Shown here: piece by piece, positions 46,244 to 59,333 of the stretch
Layout: every line of letters begins with the position of its first letter
Position numbering within the stretch: position 1 is the first letter of the stretch
From: Linyphia triangularis
Lineage: Eukaryota > Arthropoda > Arachnida > Araneae > Linyphiidae
Direction: 5' to 3'
Assembly: GCA_963978545.1 (NCBI GenBank)
Contig: OZ021732.1
Span: forward strand, 23,694,688-23,758,687
Length of the DNA stretch: 64,000 nt
Notes under the pieces: generated by a model
The model's input: only the letters and a program-made list of their open reading frames with translations
Databases searched by the model: none
Told to the model about the DNA's origin: nothing
Program-made: the position numbers and the translations under genes

Positions 46244-46329
46244 GTTGCGTGGAAGTCGAGCAGTATTTTCAGAAGGCGCCTATAGATGGCAGCATGATTC
46301 TGTTGTCCAATAGTCACCAACGTTGGTGA

Positions 46330-46452
46330 AGTGCTAATGGGAAGTCGAACCAGGGATTCCTAGATCAGTAGGCAAACGTGTTAACCACTAGACAAAAGTT
46401 ACCACTAGTGTCTAGATGTTATGTCTGTCATTTTTTACACGAGACTACCACA
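46330..46452 (-). repeat. tRNA-like SINE-type repeat, copy 2
   Basis: Direct partner of 45921-46042. B box GGTTCGACTTCC at 46340-46351 and GTCTAGTGGTTAACACG at about 46376-46393, followed by CCTACTGATCTAGGAATCCC. It reads away from the DOCK 5' end on the same strand. Confidence 0.7.
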
Positions 46453-46928
46453 CCCTTTCATTATTCATGAAAATTATCAGACACGACGAAGATTATGACA
46501 TATTGTCTCTCTTTGATTGTAGGTCTGATTGCGACGGGATTTCTCTCATAGAGGCCTTTTGTTGTCTCCGAAAGTTCTCCTTGTTTTTCAATGCAACCCA
46601 AAACGACTTTACAGTTTGAAACGACCATCCATTGAAACAATTTAGATAAACTCTCCGTTGTTTCTAATTGAAATTGTATTTAAGCATGAAGTAGTTAATA
46701 GTAGGTGTAAATTTTCATACTCATAAATTTTTACTTGTTTTGAAGGAAGTGCTACTGATTCAGATATTATGCATGAAATTATTTATTCGCGCTAATAAAA
46801 AGGGCAGATTTAATTATTTCTTTTGATTTAAGATGATCATCAGGCACGTTTGGACGGCGTGTATCGGTTTGCCAGAAAGAGAATCAATATCATAACAGAG
46901 CGCATGAAGATCCGATAAGCAGGGCCTT

Positions 46929-47455
46929 CCCACATAGCCAAAACTCGTCCAATAGATATCTACTGGATATGCTTTTAAAAAAATTGGATATCTATTGGAT
47001 CATACGTTTATATATAATAGACGGCAAATGGATGGTCAAATGTCCCGGAAAACGCTGTACTTTATCCATCCATTGTACTTCCACAATGTCTACCAATAAG
47101 ATTTTCTCTGGACATTGCAGACGTCCAAAAGACATTCAGTTAGCATCTACAAAATCCAATGGACGACCAATAGATGTTTATTAGATATCCACAAAATCCT
47201 GGAAAATCCGGGAAAAAACCGGGAAAAATTAAAAAAATAAATGAAAATTTTACACGGGTACCATATACATTGGTTATGCAGATCATCGCAGACATCCATG
47301 GGCAACTGCAGGAAGTAGAGGATTTCTTATACCGGGATTCGAACCGCAGATCATGACGTTTGCAACAACGCGTCCTACCACTAGACCATCAGGATTCGTT
47401 GTAAGAAGTGGTTATATTAACTATAGCATATAGTACCTTTTCAAATGGTAAAAAT
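46929..47455 (-). repeat. SINE-like repeat with tRNA-like head (copy A)
   Basis: On the minus strand a head at 47321-47395 has TGGTCTAGTGGTAGGACG (A box) and GGTTCGAATCC (B box). A body of about 330 bp follows, ending CGAGTTTTGGCTATGTGGG at 46929. The body recurs inverted at 60675-61087. Confidence 0.7.
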
Positions 47456-48406
47456 TTTACTAGGTGATTGATAAAAGTGGTACAATCTGTCTCCACAAAT
47501 CGTAATTGTACTAGTGTAATTAATTTTAAATGCTGAACTTTTACCGGAGGATTGTTCAAAGGGGGATCCTTTCAGAAGCGTTAAAATAAACCAACCTTGA
47601 TGGGCCTTGTGCCTGTAGTTTGTCGTTATTTTTCTATTTGCATTTTTTTTTATATACATAAATGAACATAGTAAAAATTTTATAAGGCTCGTTTTTCGAA
47701 AAAAATTTACGCATATTAGGTGGTTAATAGACTGAGCATATCCCGTAAATTTTCAAATCCGGAGAAATTAAAACTTTAGTAAATTGACAAAACAGGCTCT
47801 CTCAAAAATCTGTAATTTCAAGTATACATGAAAAGGAAACTTTTTTTATGGAACATATTTTTGGGGAGAGTGTTTGTTTTATTTGAATAGATTTTTGCGA
47901 TAAATAAAAAGACAGATTTTGTTTAATGTATTTTCATTTCAATTAAAAAAACACATATCTCTGTGTGTTATAATTCGCAAAACAATTTGTTTAGATTTTA
48001 GAAGAGTTATAATCTAGGCCAACAGATGGCCCTACTGTAGTTTTGTGCTTGGCGCGAAATTGGCGATCGATAAAAATAGATAAATATTTTTTTCTGGTAG
48101 TTAGCAAGAAATGTTATAGAAGAAAGAAGGGGGATCCCTTCTCATTTTCCCCATGCACTTGTTTTTCGCCGAATACCCACCCTGAGGTTAGAGCAGCTTA
48201 CAAATTGGCTCCAACCAGGTCGGCCTACCGGAATATCGGGACATATTCCGGTACGCCCACCGAGAACAGTGGAAAAAATTTCAAATAAATATAGATTTTA
48301 AATTTAAATAATTAAGTTTTTGATTTTAAAGTGAGTTTATCTGTATCTTTGAAGATAGAATAAAACTAAAATGTAAACTTAGAATTTGAGTCATATATCG
48401 ATACGA

Positions 48407-48570
<164 letters not shown>

Positions 48571-48582
48571 AATTAATTAAAA

Positions 48583-49165
48583 AGGAACTAAATAAAAATT
48601 TAAAATTCTGTTTTTCAAAAGCGGCTTCTGTTTTTAAAAGGCTAAAACTACTTTTGTTGAAATTTTCAGAGCTGTAGCCCAATTAGAAATCGTTTTGTAA
48701 AATATTTATTAATTAATTAAAAAAATTAATTTAAAAGAACTAAATAAAAATTTAAAATTCTGTTTTTCAAAAAACCAATTAGCAGACCAAAACTACGTAT
48801 GTTGAAAATTTCAGAACTGTAACCCTTTTAGAAGTCGTTTTGTAAAAAAATTTTTTATTTAATTAAGAAAATTAATTAAAAAATAACTAATTGAAATTTT
48901 AGCATTCTATTTATCAAAAGTTCAATTATATGGGTATAACTACTTATGTTGAAAATTTCAGAGCTATATCTCCCTTTGAAGTCACTTTGAAAAAAAAAAA
49001 ATAATTAAAAGAATTACTTAAAAAAGAACTAATTAAAATGTTAACATTCTGTTTGACATACATAAAATTAGAAAGCCAAAAATTCTTATGTTGAAAATTT
49101 CAGAGCTCTACTCCAATTTTAAGTAGGTTTCTGTAGATCCACAGAGCGACAGGCAGACACACAGC
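48583..49165 (+). repeat. Four-unit tandem array, about 140-155 bp units
   Basis: Units start GGAACTAAATAAAAATTT (48583), AGAACTAAATAAAAATTT (48737), ATAACTAATTGAAATTTT (48885) and AGAACTAATTAAAATGTT (49025). Each contains ATTCTGTTT and GTTGAAAATTTCAGAGCT. The array starts right after the AT microsatellite and ends with GACAGGCAGACACACAGCTT. Confidence 0.88.
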
Positions 49166-49206
49166 TTGTTTTATTACTATAAATACATAAAATCTTAATT
49201 ATAAAG

Positions 49207-49428
49207 TTAAAATGTGTTCTCTGTGCATAAAGCAATTTTTGCACTATTGTAAGTGGGACTTTCCGTTACAAGATCATACCCTTTATTGTAGATTTCAGAA
49301 AATTCTTCTTTGAAAATGATATTCACAGTGACTGATATGCCCTCCCTAGATCTCTTTTTACAGTTTTCTACTTTTCTTCTTACTTCTATTTCTGCTGCAT
49401 TTGGAATACAGGAATGATCACTTTTCAC
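49207..49428 (-). pseudogene. FLYWCH/MULE-type transposase-related fragment
   Basis: The minus strand reads HSCIPNAAEIEVRRKVENCK, KRSREGISVTVNIIFKEEFS and YNKGYDLVTESPTY. H-x-C-x-P after a FLYWCH finger, a charged helix, then a P-x-Y motif is the layout in arthropod FLYWCH and MULE-transposase proteins. There is no ATG at the start, and the FLYWCH finger and catalytic domain are missing. Confidence 0.55.
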
Positions 49429-49429
49429 A

Positions 49430-50934
49430 CACCTCTGTAGTTGTACTTTTCTCTTTCACTTATAATAAACTAAGAACTTCTTAAGTTTTTTTATGTTGGC
49501 GATAGAGATAACCAAACAGAAGTTTCTTCTTTTGGTTTTAAAAATTTCACTTTCCTTAGCTAATGTTGATATAAAATATATGTTCTCACATCAAACGTAA
49601 AATACAAAATGTGAATAAACTAAATACCAACACATTCAAAAAGTGTCACATTACTGTCTTTAATCGTCCAATATAAAGTGGGAAACCTGTTCTTTCCCTA
49701 GATATTTTTCCAAATACAATTATTGAAAAAATTTCAAACACAAAGAATTAATCCCCCTTTTCCACCCCAAAAGAGATAAGCGTTTGTGAGGGGGGAGGGG
49801 GAGTCAAACACAGGTGCATAAGGAATGTGTATCCTAAGACCACGGAGATCTTTTTAATATTACGCTAAAGCCACAGCAGGGTCAAAACCACGTAAGCCAG
49901 TGCCACGTAACCGTTATTGGTACTTCGGTCCTTTGTGTTCTGAATCTGTGGGCTCAGTGATCTGGGTCAGAACTTCACCCCCCTATTACGGTACAAAGAA
50001 AATTCTTTAAGGGTGTGCTGAAAATGTGAGAATACCTGGGAGAAAAAGGGTTTTGTATTCCTTTTGAAACGCATTGCATGTGCTTTTAAGTTAACTGATC
50101 AACTAAATAAAGTGTGATTGAGGGTAACACAGGCCCAAGGGAGTAGCCATAATTTTTTTTCGGAAAGGGTTATGAAAATTAAATTAAAACAATACCCTTT
50201 AAAGTTACAATTTCAAACAAAACAAGTCCTTTAATTTTTGTGTTCTAGTAGCAAACGGGAAAATTTCGGGAGGGGATATAACCCTTCCCCGGGCTAAGCG
50301 CCTGAACACAGGTGTTTTCGATGAACTGAATAACGTGTGAGTGAGGATAACACATGTGTTTTCGATGGACAGAATAAAGTCTTTTCTGCAAGCAATCTTT
50401 TTAGAAATTGCAGCATTTACTATGTCTGGGAGGCTGGCTGTCTTCTATTGTAGATTCTTTTCATTTTTTATGAAATATTTGCGAAGAAATTTAGTTAAAT
50501 ATATATATAAAGAATTTACGTCTTTATATAAAATTCATTTAACCAACGAATTATAATATGGATAGAATATAAATCGAATAACATTCTCAAATTTTAAAAT
50601 TAATGTATAAAAAAGGACTTAATAGTTGTCAAATATTTATGAATAAAAAATTTATTACAGCTGTAGACCTATCTACAGACTGAAATGTTTTTATAATACA
50701 AGAGAAAAGACTATTTTATATATAAAAACTGCATAGCCAATGCTCATAGAGATTTGACGCTGGGTAATCGATTTAATTTCAAATTAAGAACCCAAAAATA
50801 TGAACTTAAAACTAATTATTTAATTATAATCTTAAGAAATAATTAAATATTTTATGCTTAAGAAACACTTAAATGATTAGTTCTTAAAAATTAATTTGAT
50901 TGTGTTTTGCAGCTAAAAATTAGTTTTTAGATTT

Positions 50935-50965
<31 letters not shown>

Positions 50966-51737
50966 CATAGTTTTTGAAACGGAATAATGTAAAGTTTATA
51001 AAATCTAAGGTATAAGTATGGTACCTTTGTTAAAAAATATTTCAGGTATGTGCTTACTAAGTTATTAATAATTATTACAAGTGTCATAAGCTGTGTTATT
51101 TAGATTTTACCAATGAGATCGGAATCAATATATATCATTAATCTTTATTAATAGTGTTAAATATTAATCGATGAGAATTTAAAAAATAATTTCTTTTAAA
51201 ACTCCAAAAGCTCTTTCAGTTGGGAACTAACAAATATCACAGTCAAACAATCTTATGTTGATGTATGAAATGCTTTATTTCAAAACATTTACTAGAACAA
51301 TATATTTAAGCTTTGAAATAACTAATAATATTTACATCTTGATTTTAATTATAATGTATACTTTGAGAGGAAGGAATCAAATACAGATTTAGGCATAATT
51401 GTTTTTAAGCTCAATGGAAAAACAATTATTGCATGAAGAAAGTTTCCGTTAGGGCTCGCTATTCCCATTTAATTGGCTTTGTGGCAAACAAATTAACTCC
51501 ATGTTTATTTTATTACAAAACAAAATATATAAATTAAATGGCTATTTTTGCACAGGATATGTAAAATATGTAATCCATGAATATTAATTAACTGAATTTC
51601 TTATAAAGAAAAGTTAATATTAAAAGCTATTACAGAACTTTTTTATAGTTAGAATAGATATTTGACTTGCAAGAAATTAAAAGGGGATAAAAAGCGCAAA
51701 CAAGGCCACTTTTGTACTTATTTTGAATATAACCTTT
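49430..51737. other. No recognised gene
   Basis: AT-rich with an A-run at 50939-50965. A phrase CACAGGTGTTTTCGATGAAC at 50309-50331 recurs at 50352-50370. A GC-richer patch at 49790-50000 has no assignment. Confidence 0.5.
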
Positions 51738-51745
51738 GAGTAAAG

Positions 51746-54229
51746 CAGCGTTTCTCAACCTTTCAGTATTCGTGGCCCAGTTTTCAATCATAATTTTCAT
51801 CGCGCCCCTGCTTACAATAAAATGTATGCAACAATAATATATATTGGATATTTTGGATTCTGTTTGTAAATTATTTTTAACTAACTGCTGAAACAAGAGT
51901 AAGCGAGCCAACGTTGGCGAGAAACCACATCTGACATTTTGCCAAGTGGGCGGTGAACACGACCAATGCCATCTCGAGCATGCGCAGAGCAAATGCTTTC
52001 TCATAGGAAGAAGGAAAATGTTCTATAACACAAGTTTCAATTCCAGCCAGTCTCTTTCGAGTCGATCCTTCTATCGCTATCGAATCTATCGTGAATGTGT
52101 ATGTAAAATATGTTTTCGTGTTAATTGCAATTCACCATATTAAATTCACGGCAGCAGATTTATGCAGACTCATGGATAAATTTTTAAGCGGAAGTAAACG
52201 GGCATGAGACGATAGTCAAGTATCAACAAGCACACAGACATGCGTGGTTCCGAAAATAAAATCAAGAAAATATTCTCAAGAATACTTACATTTTGGATTT
52301 ACCAGTACTGAAGTAAGTGAAGAAGAAAGGCCCCTATGTATCATTTGCTCAGAAATATTGGCCGCAGACAGCAGGAAATCTAATAAACTAAAACGGCATT
52401 TGGAAATGCTTCATAGTGGATACCTCAACAAACCCAGAGAATTCTTCGAATTAAAATTAAAGTCGTATAAAAAGCAAAAATCATTTTTTGAAGAAACTTT
52501 GTCAGTAAATAAAAAAGCTTTATTTGCATCTTACAAAGTTTCATATAAAATAACCAGATGTAAAAAACCTTACACCATTGGTGAAGAGCTTATTTGGCCA
52601 GCAGCAATTGAGATTGTAGAAACTATGTTTGGAGATAATTTTTCAAAACAACTGCAGTCCATACCTCTTTCAAATGATACTGTTGCTCGTCGAATTGGTG
52701 ATATAGCTGAAGATGTACAGTGTCAGCTTTTCTCGAAGTTGCGTGACGAATTGTTTTCAATACAGCTTGATGAAGCAACAGATAGTAATAAAGATGCTCA
52801 TTTAATTGCCTAAGTTAGATTTTGTGATAATATGTCAATAGTAGCAGAACTACTTTTCTGAAAACCAATCGAACTCCAAACAACAGCGCTCGCATTATTT
52901 GCTATTTTAAAAGATTTTATGAACGAGGCAAACATAGAATGGAAAAATTGCGTCGGAATATGCAGCGATGGTGCTCGTTCAATGACCAGAAAATTCCAAG
53001 GTATACCAGCACTTGTAAAACAAAAATCGCCTCAGTGCGTCTGGACACATTGCCTAATTCACAGAGAAGCTTTGGCTTCGAAAGAATAAATGAGTCGTGG
53101 TCTGAATATTGTGTTAACTACGGTATATAAAAATAAGACACCTGAAATCGAGAATCTTTTCCGCACTTTTTAAAGACATGGGTTCGGTACATTCAGCGTT
53201 ACTATTTTATTGCGGGGCAAGATGGTTATCAAGTGGGAAATTTTTACAACTTGTTTATGAATTCAGAGAAGAAATCGCAATTTTCCTAGAAGAAAACACA
53301 ACGGAAGCCGAGAGTTTTCTCGATGGTTTATTTGTGATGAAATTGAGCTACTTGGTCGACATATTTTAGGAATTAAATAATTTGAATCTTCAACTCCAAG
53401 GAGCAAATACACATATGTTGGATACGAGTGATAAAGAATTGGAATTGTGGAGCAGAAATTTAAAGCAAAAAAACCTAACAATGTTTGCAAATGTGGATGA
53501 TTGTACTAAAACTTACAAGGCTGAAGAAGAACATGTAAAAGTTATTTTTGTAACCATTGAAAATCATTTAGCCATGCTGGCAAAGAATTTTAAAAAGTAT
53601 TTTCATAGTGACGACAAACTGATAGCAAGTTACGAGTGGGTTAGGGATCCATTTCATAAGACTCCCGAAGGACTCTCAATTGATGAGGAAGAAAAATTCA
53701 TAGACTTCACGACAAATGGCGAAACCAAAAGACAATTTAGTAATAAATCACTATTTCAATTGTGGCAGGAGTAGAGGATGATTTTTCTGTACTAAAAACA
53801 AGGGCATTTCGGATTCTATTACTGTTTTCAACATCCTACCTTCGTGAAACTTGATTTTCTGCTGTGGCTTCTTTGAAGACAAAATATAGATCGACTAAAT
53901 ATAGAAACAGAACTGAAAGTGGCTATTTCTAATACTAAGCCTTCCTCGAAAAACTTTGCTCTGCAAAACAGGCCCAAGGAAGTCACTAATAATTATTAAT
54001 TTTTTTTTTAATTTTGTATGTTTTGATTAAGTTTTGATTTAGTAAGTTGTTTTACTTTATTTGTTAAATATGTCGAAATGAATTTTGTTTTCTATGTGTA
54101 TGTATGCTTTCCTTTCAGTCAGTTAACCAATTTTTTAAAATAATATTTTCTCTTGGATATTCTCGCGCCTCCCCTTTAGTGTGCTCGCGCCCCCCTAGGG
54201 GGGAGCGCCCCACAGGTTGAGAATTGCTG
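51746..54229 (+). mobile_element. hAT element, ZBED-type, with perfect 8-bp TSD
   Basis: The ends CAGCGTTTCTCAACC and GGTTGAGAATTGCTG are inverted repeats; identical flanks GAGTAAAG lie at 51738-51745 and 54230-54237. The 2484-bp length and one broken transposase suit a formerly autonomous hAT close to the ZBED5/SCAND3 group. It lies 6 kb upstream of the DOCK start, on the opposite strand. Confidence 0.95.
52172..53990 (+). pseudogene. hAT (ZBED5-like) transposase pseudogene
   Basis: ATG at 52172 gives MDKFLSGSKRA then a stop. The frame resumes at 52244 with KIKSRKYSQEYLHFGFTST, a BED-like zinc finger CIICSEILAADSRKSNKLKR followed by H-x4-H, TIGEELIWPAAIEIVETMFG, and SIQLDEATDSNKDAHLIA (catalytic D). 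TAA at 52811 and TGA at 52859 stand where sense codons are expected; WKNCVGICSDGARSM (second D), HCLIHREALASKE and later frames 53178-53369 and 53382-53774 follow. The dimerisation end LLFSTSYLRET and KTKYRSTKYRNRTE lies at 53815-53930. Several stops and frameshifts make it dead. Confidence 0.93.
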
Positions 54230-54237
54230 GAGTAAAG

Positions 54238-55181
54238 CCTTAAACAGTATTTTAGCAAAAAATTAATTAGCCTCATTAACTTTATTTGGGTGTTTGACCC
54301 GTGCTCGCTGACGTTCGACAACCCCTGAACAATATAGTACTTTTATTCCAGTCAACTTTTGAAATCGCGACACAATTTATCCGAACACCTTAGTACCACT
54401 TGGTGGCATTTTTTGTATAGCGAAAAGGGTCGATGGGAAAATACCATAGTATCATTTCTTTCAAACTTTTCAATTTTCACCGAAATCCATGTGAAAAAAG
54501 CAGAAAACAGTTTTCTGCGAAATTATAGCATGTCTATTAAAGTTTAATTGTTTTAAATTTTAATGATTGTCTCTCAAGCTGTCAAACTATAACGAAATCC
54601 CTATTAGGGTACGATCCATTGTAGAACTGCTAAATTGCATAGTTCTTTAAGGAATCAAGCTATTTTTTAATACATCTTTTCAAAATATTAAAATAATTTT
54701 TTCATTTAGTTTTATATGTCAATTGTTAAAAACAGATTCGAACATCAATATAAAATAAAGCCTATATTTTTTAACATGAAAACTCTCTTAGGTTACGGAT
54801 ATGTAGTAAAAAAAAAATATTCTTAGTTTCTAACATTATATTGTAAATATTTGTTAGCAGGACCGTCCTTAGCATCTGCGAAGGATTGCCCTTTGCGAAC
54901 AAAACGAGGCTTTACCTTTCCCCATCTTTCCAAAAACATTTACTTACATCCTCAACTATTCTAGAAGGAAACGTTATAAATTATAGTTGAAAAAAATATC
55001 TTTGTCTTTTTAACACAATTTTTCAACATTTATTTTCTTTAAAATGCGTAAATTTCCTAAAAAGTCTTACTCTGATGATTCCCTTTGGAGAATGATGTAA
55101 AATTCCAGTTTCAAATATTCTACCTAAGCTTCATGGAACTTGCCAAGAAGATAAGAACCTCTTCTTTAAAAAAAGCTGTTT
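54238..55181. other. No recognised feature
   Basis: AT-rich sequence after the hAT element; small reading frames only, none matching a family. Confidence 0.5.
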
Positions 55182-55607
55182 TCAGTTGCAAAAATGCTTG
55201 AAGATATAACACGTTTCATTTAAAAGGCAGAGGGGAGAACAACACAGAAAGGATGGGGATCTTGGCTTGCCCCCATTTCCTAAGTGGTAGATGTAATTGT
55301 CGCCAATAGGTAGTGAGAATTGCTTACTGACCAGCTTCTTAAAAAAGCACCAGACAGAGACGGCAATAAAATATGATATACGACCCTCAAACCATTGTGC
55401 TAGACTCATCAGCACTATAAAGTTCCCTTTTTCTTGGATGGGAATGTGTACCAATACGTCAGATTGACAATGTGATGGCAAAAGAGATATCCATTTGTCC
55501 CGACTGCAAAAATCATGTACGGCGGTCAACAGGATTGACGGTGGGGGGTCGTTTATTACCGAAGGGAGGAATTTTCTTAGAATGACTTGGTGTCCCCACC
55601 TCTTCAA
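55182..55607 (-). other. Unassigned 141-codon open frame in a GC-richer patch
   Basis: The frame has a methionine start and includes LLPSHCQSDVLVHIPIQEKG. The patch 55200-55620 is clearly less AT-rich than its surroundings. I recognise no domain, and a competing plus-strand frame overlaps. It may be an old insertion or chance. Confidence 0.25.
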
Positions 55608-55689
55608 CTATTTAGAAGCTGGCATAAGTTTCTTTGAAAGTAGAGAGGGCATTTACTCTCTGTGTGTGGCCTTTTGTGTTAAGTTTTAA

Positions 55690-57770
55690 AAGTAAATTTA
55701 TTATTTTATTTTGCCAAACTTTGTAAGTAGAAGTATATCATGTTTTAATCTGTTCTTTATTTTTAATTTTACTGTTTAAAAACATTAAATGAAGCAAATA
55801 ATAACAGTTGTAAATGATTTAGTAGTTTCTCTTCATTAAGTTAAAACTTCATTTTTTTTTTCTTTTCTTAATTTGATTAAAGGTTCGTTAAATTAAAAAT
55901 TCATATTTGTAAATTGTATTGAAAACATACTACTGTCTAATAAATGGGGCAACTGATCATTAGTTAGTCCTATGGTTAAGCCTATGAGGATGATCTTCCT
56001 AAATTATAACATATTTGTCTTTACTTTTCATTTTAGCTTGTAAGTAAAAAAATAAGTGGTGTTATACAACTGCTAAATTAGTTCTCTATTGCAGTAATCG
56101 TTTTCGAAATGTGATTGTAAAAGGAGTTTCACCCACAAAACCAAGAATAATTATCATGTTAATAAATAAGAAAACAATAATTTTTCATAAATAGTTAATT
56201 CAGAATCATGTCAAAGAATTTTAATGGTATAATTTAAATTTCTATTTTGTTTTTAGTTGCATTTTTAAATTTTAATCACGTTCCATTTTTGATAAGTAAT
56301 GTTTGTTTATCTCATTTAAAGGGACTGAAACATATTTTTTGATAAATTTACACATTCATAATATTTCTTAAATAATTATACTACTTATATGTTAAAGAAC
56401 ATGAATTAACCTCTTCAAACTCTTAATTTTTTTTAATAAAACTTGTGACGTATATCAGCAGAAGAGGAAAAATGGATAACATATTTCAAAAATATAAATG
56501 TAAAATTTATTTAATTTTTTTTTTAATTTCACGCTCTTTCTTTCTGCTTTAGCCTGCCGACTTATTGTTATTTTTGCGGTTTTTAAACATATCTTTAAAT
56601 AAATTTAATACTTAAAAATTAGTTTACAATTTGCATAGAACATAAATCTTTAAAAATGATTAGATTCAGAACTCTAAAATTTGGAAAGAGATAACAGTTT
56701 AATAAAATGGAGGGGGGGGGGGGAGGAGCAGAATTGTTCTCGCTTATTGCTAAAAATTTGCTTTGACCGCCCTTGACTGGAGCAGATTAATGGCTTCTTT
56801 ACTGCAAGGATGCAATTGTTAGAATGGAGATCAGAGGGATCCGCTATCAAATTAGTACTTTGTATTTGCTAGAGCGTTTTTGACAAACAGACTACGCGGC
56901 ACTAATCTTGACCTCTTACTTGGAATGAGACTACTTTCAATAGTTCTACAAAATTCCAGAAAGTTGTCATGAAACGGATATTTATAAAAGCTTTGTTTAT
57001 AGCAATTTCTCAGGATTTAAAAAAATGTCTATTGAATACATGGGTATATGTCTCTACATTATTTATATCTTAACACTTAAGACCCGCCCTAACTCGCTCT
57101 AAGGAAGTTACCCTACAGGTCCAAGGATATTTAAACTATGGTGATTCGGCAGTTGCTTCAATTTGAAGGACCTCTCCGTAACAACAATGGCGGTTACAGA
57201 TCGATCTATACAGCTTTAGTCGAAAAAAGGTAGAGTCGGAAAAATTCTTGTACCAGAAAAGTGATAAAAATACATAATAAATATTTTTTAACGATTTTCT
57301 CTTCTTTTTCTAAGTTTTTTTTTTATTTTGTAAGCCAGATCTCGTGGCATTCAAATAACACTACTTCAAACAGAAGATGCAATAAAAATCCATTAAAACA
57401 AGTTTTTTTTTTTTTTTAATTCAAATCCTTTATTTGCATTGCTAATTTTTATATGCTATCGCGGTTTTTGAGCTCAGATCGAGTTGTCATAGTCTTCGAC
57501 AAATACTAAGGAAACAAACATTCCAAACTATTAACTACTTTTTATTTCCCCAAAAACTTAATTGAATATATTGTCTTTCATAGTGAGCCAATCTGCAAAG
57601 TTTCAATTCGTTTGGCCCACCGAAGATTTTGCCTCGTTATCCTTAACAAGAAAAGTTTTCAGTCATTGAATATCACCTAACTGCATATGTTCAAACAAAC
57701 GTGTTGAATTACATGTTGTTTAACATACTAATTTTTTTTAGTTATATTTATCTTATTTCTCAGTTTTTAA
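55690..57770. other. No recognised gene
   Basis: AT-rich, with a G13-type run near 56711-56723 and T-runs. No coding-like stretch or terminal repeats. Confidence 0.5.
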
Positions 57771-57870
57771 TTTTAAGCCTGATGTATTGCCGGACAATTA
57801 TTACAACGGAGATACGATAGGATGCTTTTTTTTTTTTTTTACTGATAATGCCTTACCTTAGAAAATAGAA
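57771..57870 (+). repeat. About 100-bp direct repeat, copy 1
   Basis: Reads AAGCCTGATGTATTGCCGGA then CAATTATTACAACGGAGATA and CGATAGGATGC. Partner at 58627-58725. Confidence 0.85.
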
Positions 57871-58626
57871 ACTACAGGAATTAAAGGGACAACAATAACG
57901 CACTATAAAGAAATTTGAGAAAGAGGGTATATGGGTAACCTGTCACGTAAAAGTGTAGAAATTTCGACCGTTAGATCACATCGCGCAACTGGGACGACAC
58001 TCGTCTCTCTCTCTCACTATCATAGAATATCAAGTCTATTTCCGCTTAATCAAACATCTCTATAAGAGGAGAGGCGACTTTAGACTGAAAAAACGCGGGG
58101 GGTTGATCCCTCTTTTTTGCCTGAGGAATAGGGCAGATTGACAAAAGATCCCCACCCAGACAGTAATCACTGCTGTCTCCCTTTGCCCGGTCCCAATGCC
58201 CTTTTTTTTAGGTGTCCGATCCCAGTGCCCCCTGAAAATATAACATCTCTATACCAAGATTATGTAGAAATTAAGACTGAGGCGTGCGATAAACATTACT
58301 GCACTAAATTGTTATTTTCACCACGATTTCTAATTAACTTAAGTTCAATTTTTTTGCGAGTTGTTATGAAGAGTACTTTATTGCACTCATGTGATTAAAT
58401 ATTTTACTGCAAGCATTGCGATAAAATGCTAGTTTCGCCACAATTTTTTTATTTAAAAAGTTTAATTCTTTGCACATTGGTATAAATGATTAGCTTACTT
58501 ATTATTTGTTAATTCTTATATTTTTATTATTTGACTATTGGTTCTTAAACACAGACGAAGCTTGTCTCAATGTATAATATAGGAGTTGTGACCAGTGAAG
58601 AGGCCATTTTATTTCTCAGCATATAA

Positions 58627-58725
58627 TTTCAAGCCTGATGTATTGTCAGAAAATTATTACACTGGAGATACGATAGGATGCTTTTTTTACTGGTAATACT
58701 CTCCCTATAACTTAGGAAATTAGAA
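58627..58725 (+). repeat. About 100-bp direct repeat, copy 2
   Basis: Partner of 57771-57870, 856 bp downstream. The 750 bp between them includes a GC-richer part (58080-58240) with no recognised coding capacity. Confidence 0.85.
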
Positions 58726-58820
58726 AAAAGAAAAAGGGGGGGGGGGGAAAAAACACTTATAAAAACAGAGTTTAAAAAAAAATCATTTTTTGCTTTGTCA
58801 ATTTTTATATTCATTAACAC

Positions 58821-59283
58821 AGCGCCGATATCAAAAACATTATTTCTTATTAAAAATGAACGTGAACGTCATCAAACTATCATTTATTTACTCTTGATTG
58901 AAATGGTTTTATTATTTATTTATTTAAAAAAATTTGGCAACGGGAAAGTGTTTCGACAATGATCGGATTTTAATGCGATTGAATGATGGCAAGTTTGTTT
59001 AATTAGAAGCGACTTTTTTCAAGTAAAATAGTTAGCCGAAAAAAGTTATGAAATCTTTGCAGGCTAGCATTTTTTTGAAATAATCTTATTGTATATGCTT
59101 GTGCTACTTGTACCATTCTACTGAATAGCGATCAATTCTACAAAAGGCTATCCTGCCAATACTACCAAATGAGGCTCCAAAAATAATCCCAGTTTATTTA
59201 ATTGTGTACGAGTAAAACTACCACAAAGAAAGGAAATGCGGCCCTGCTTGGGAACAACGATTAGATTTCATCACTTCTTCTGG

Positions 59284-59333
<50 letters not shown>

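Noticed and set aside
46330..47395. Functional tRNA genes
   Set aside because: A and B boxes are present but acceptor and anticodon stems do not pair, and the copies are embedded in repeats.
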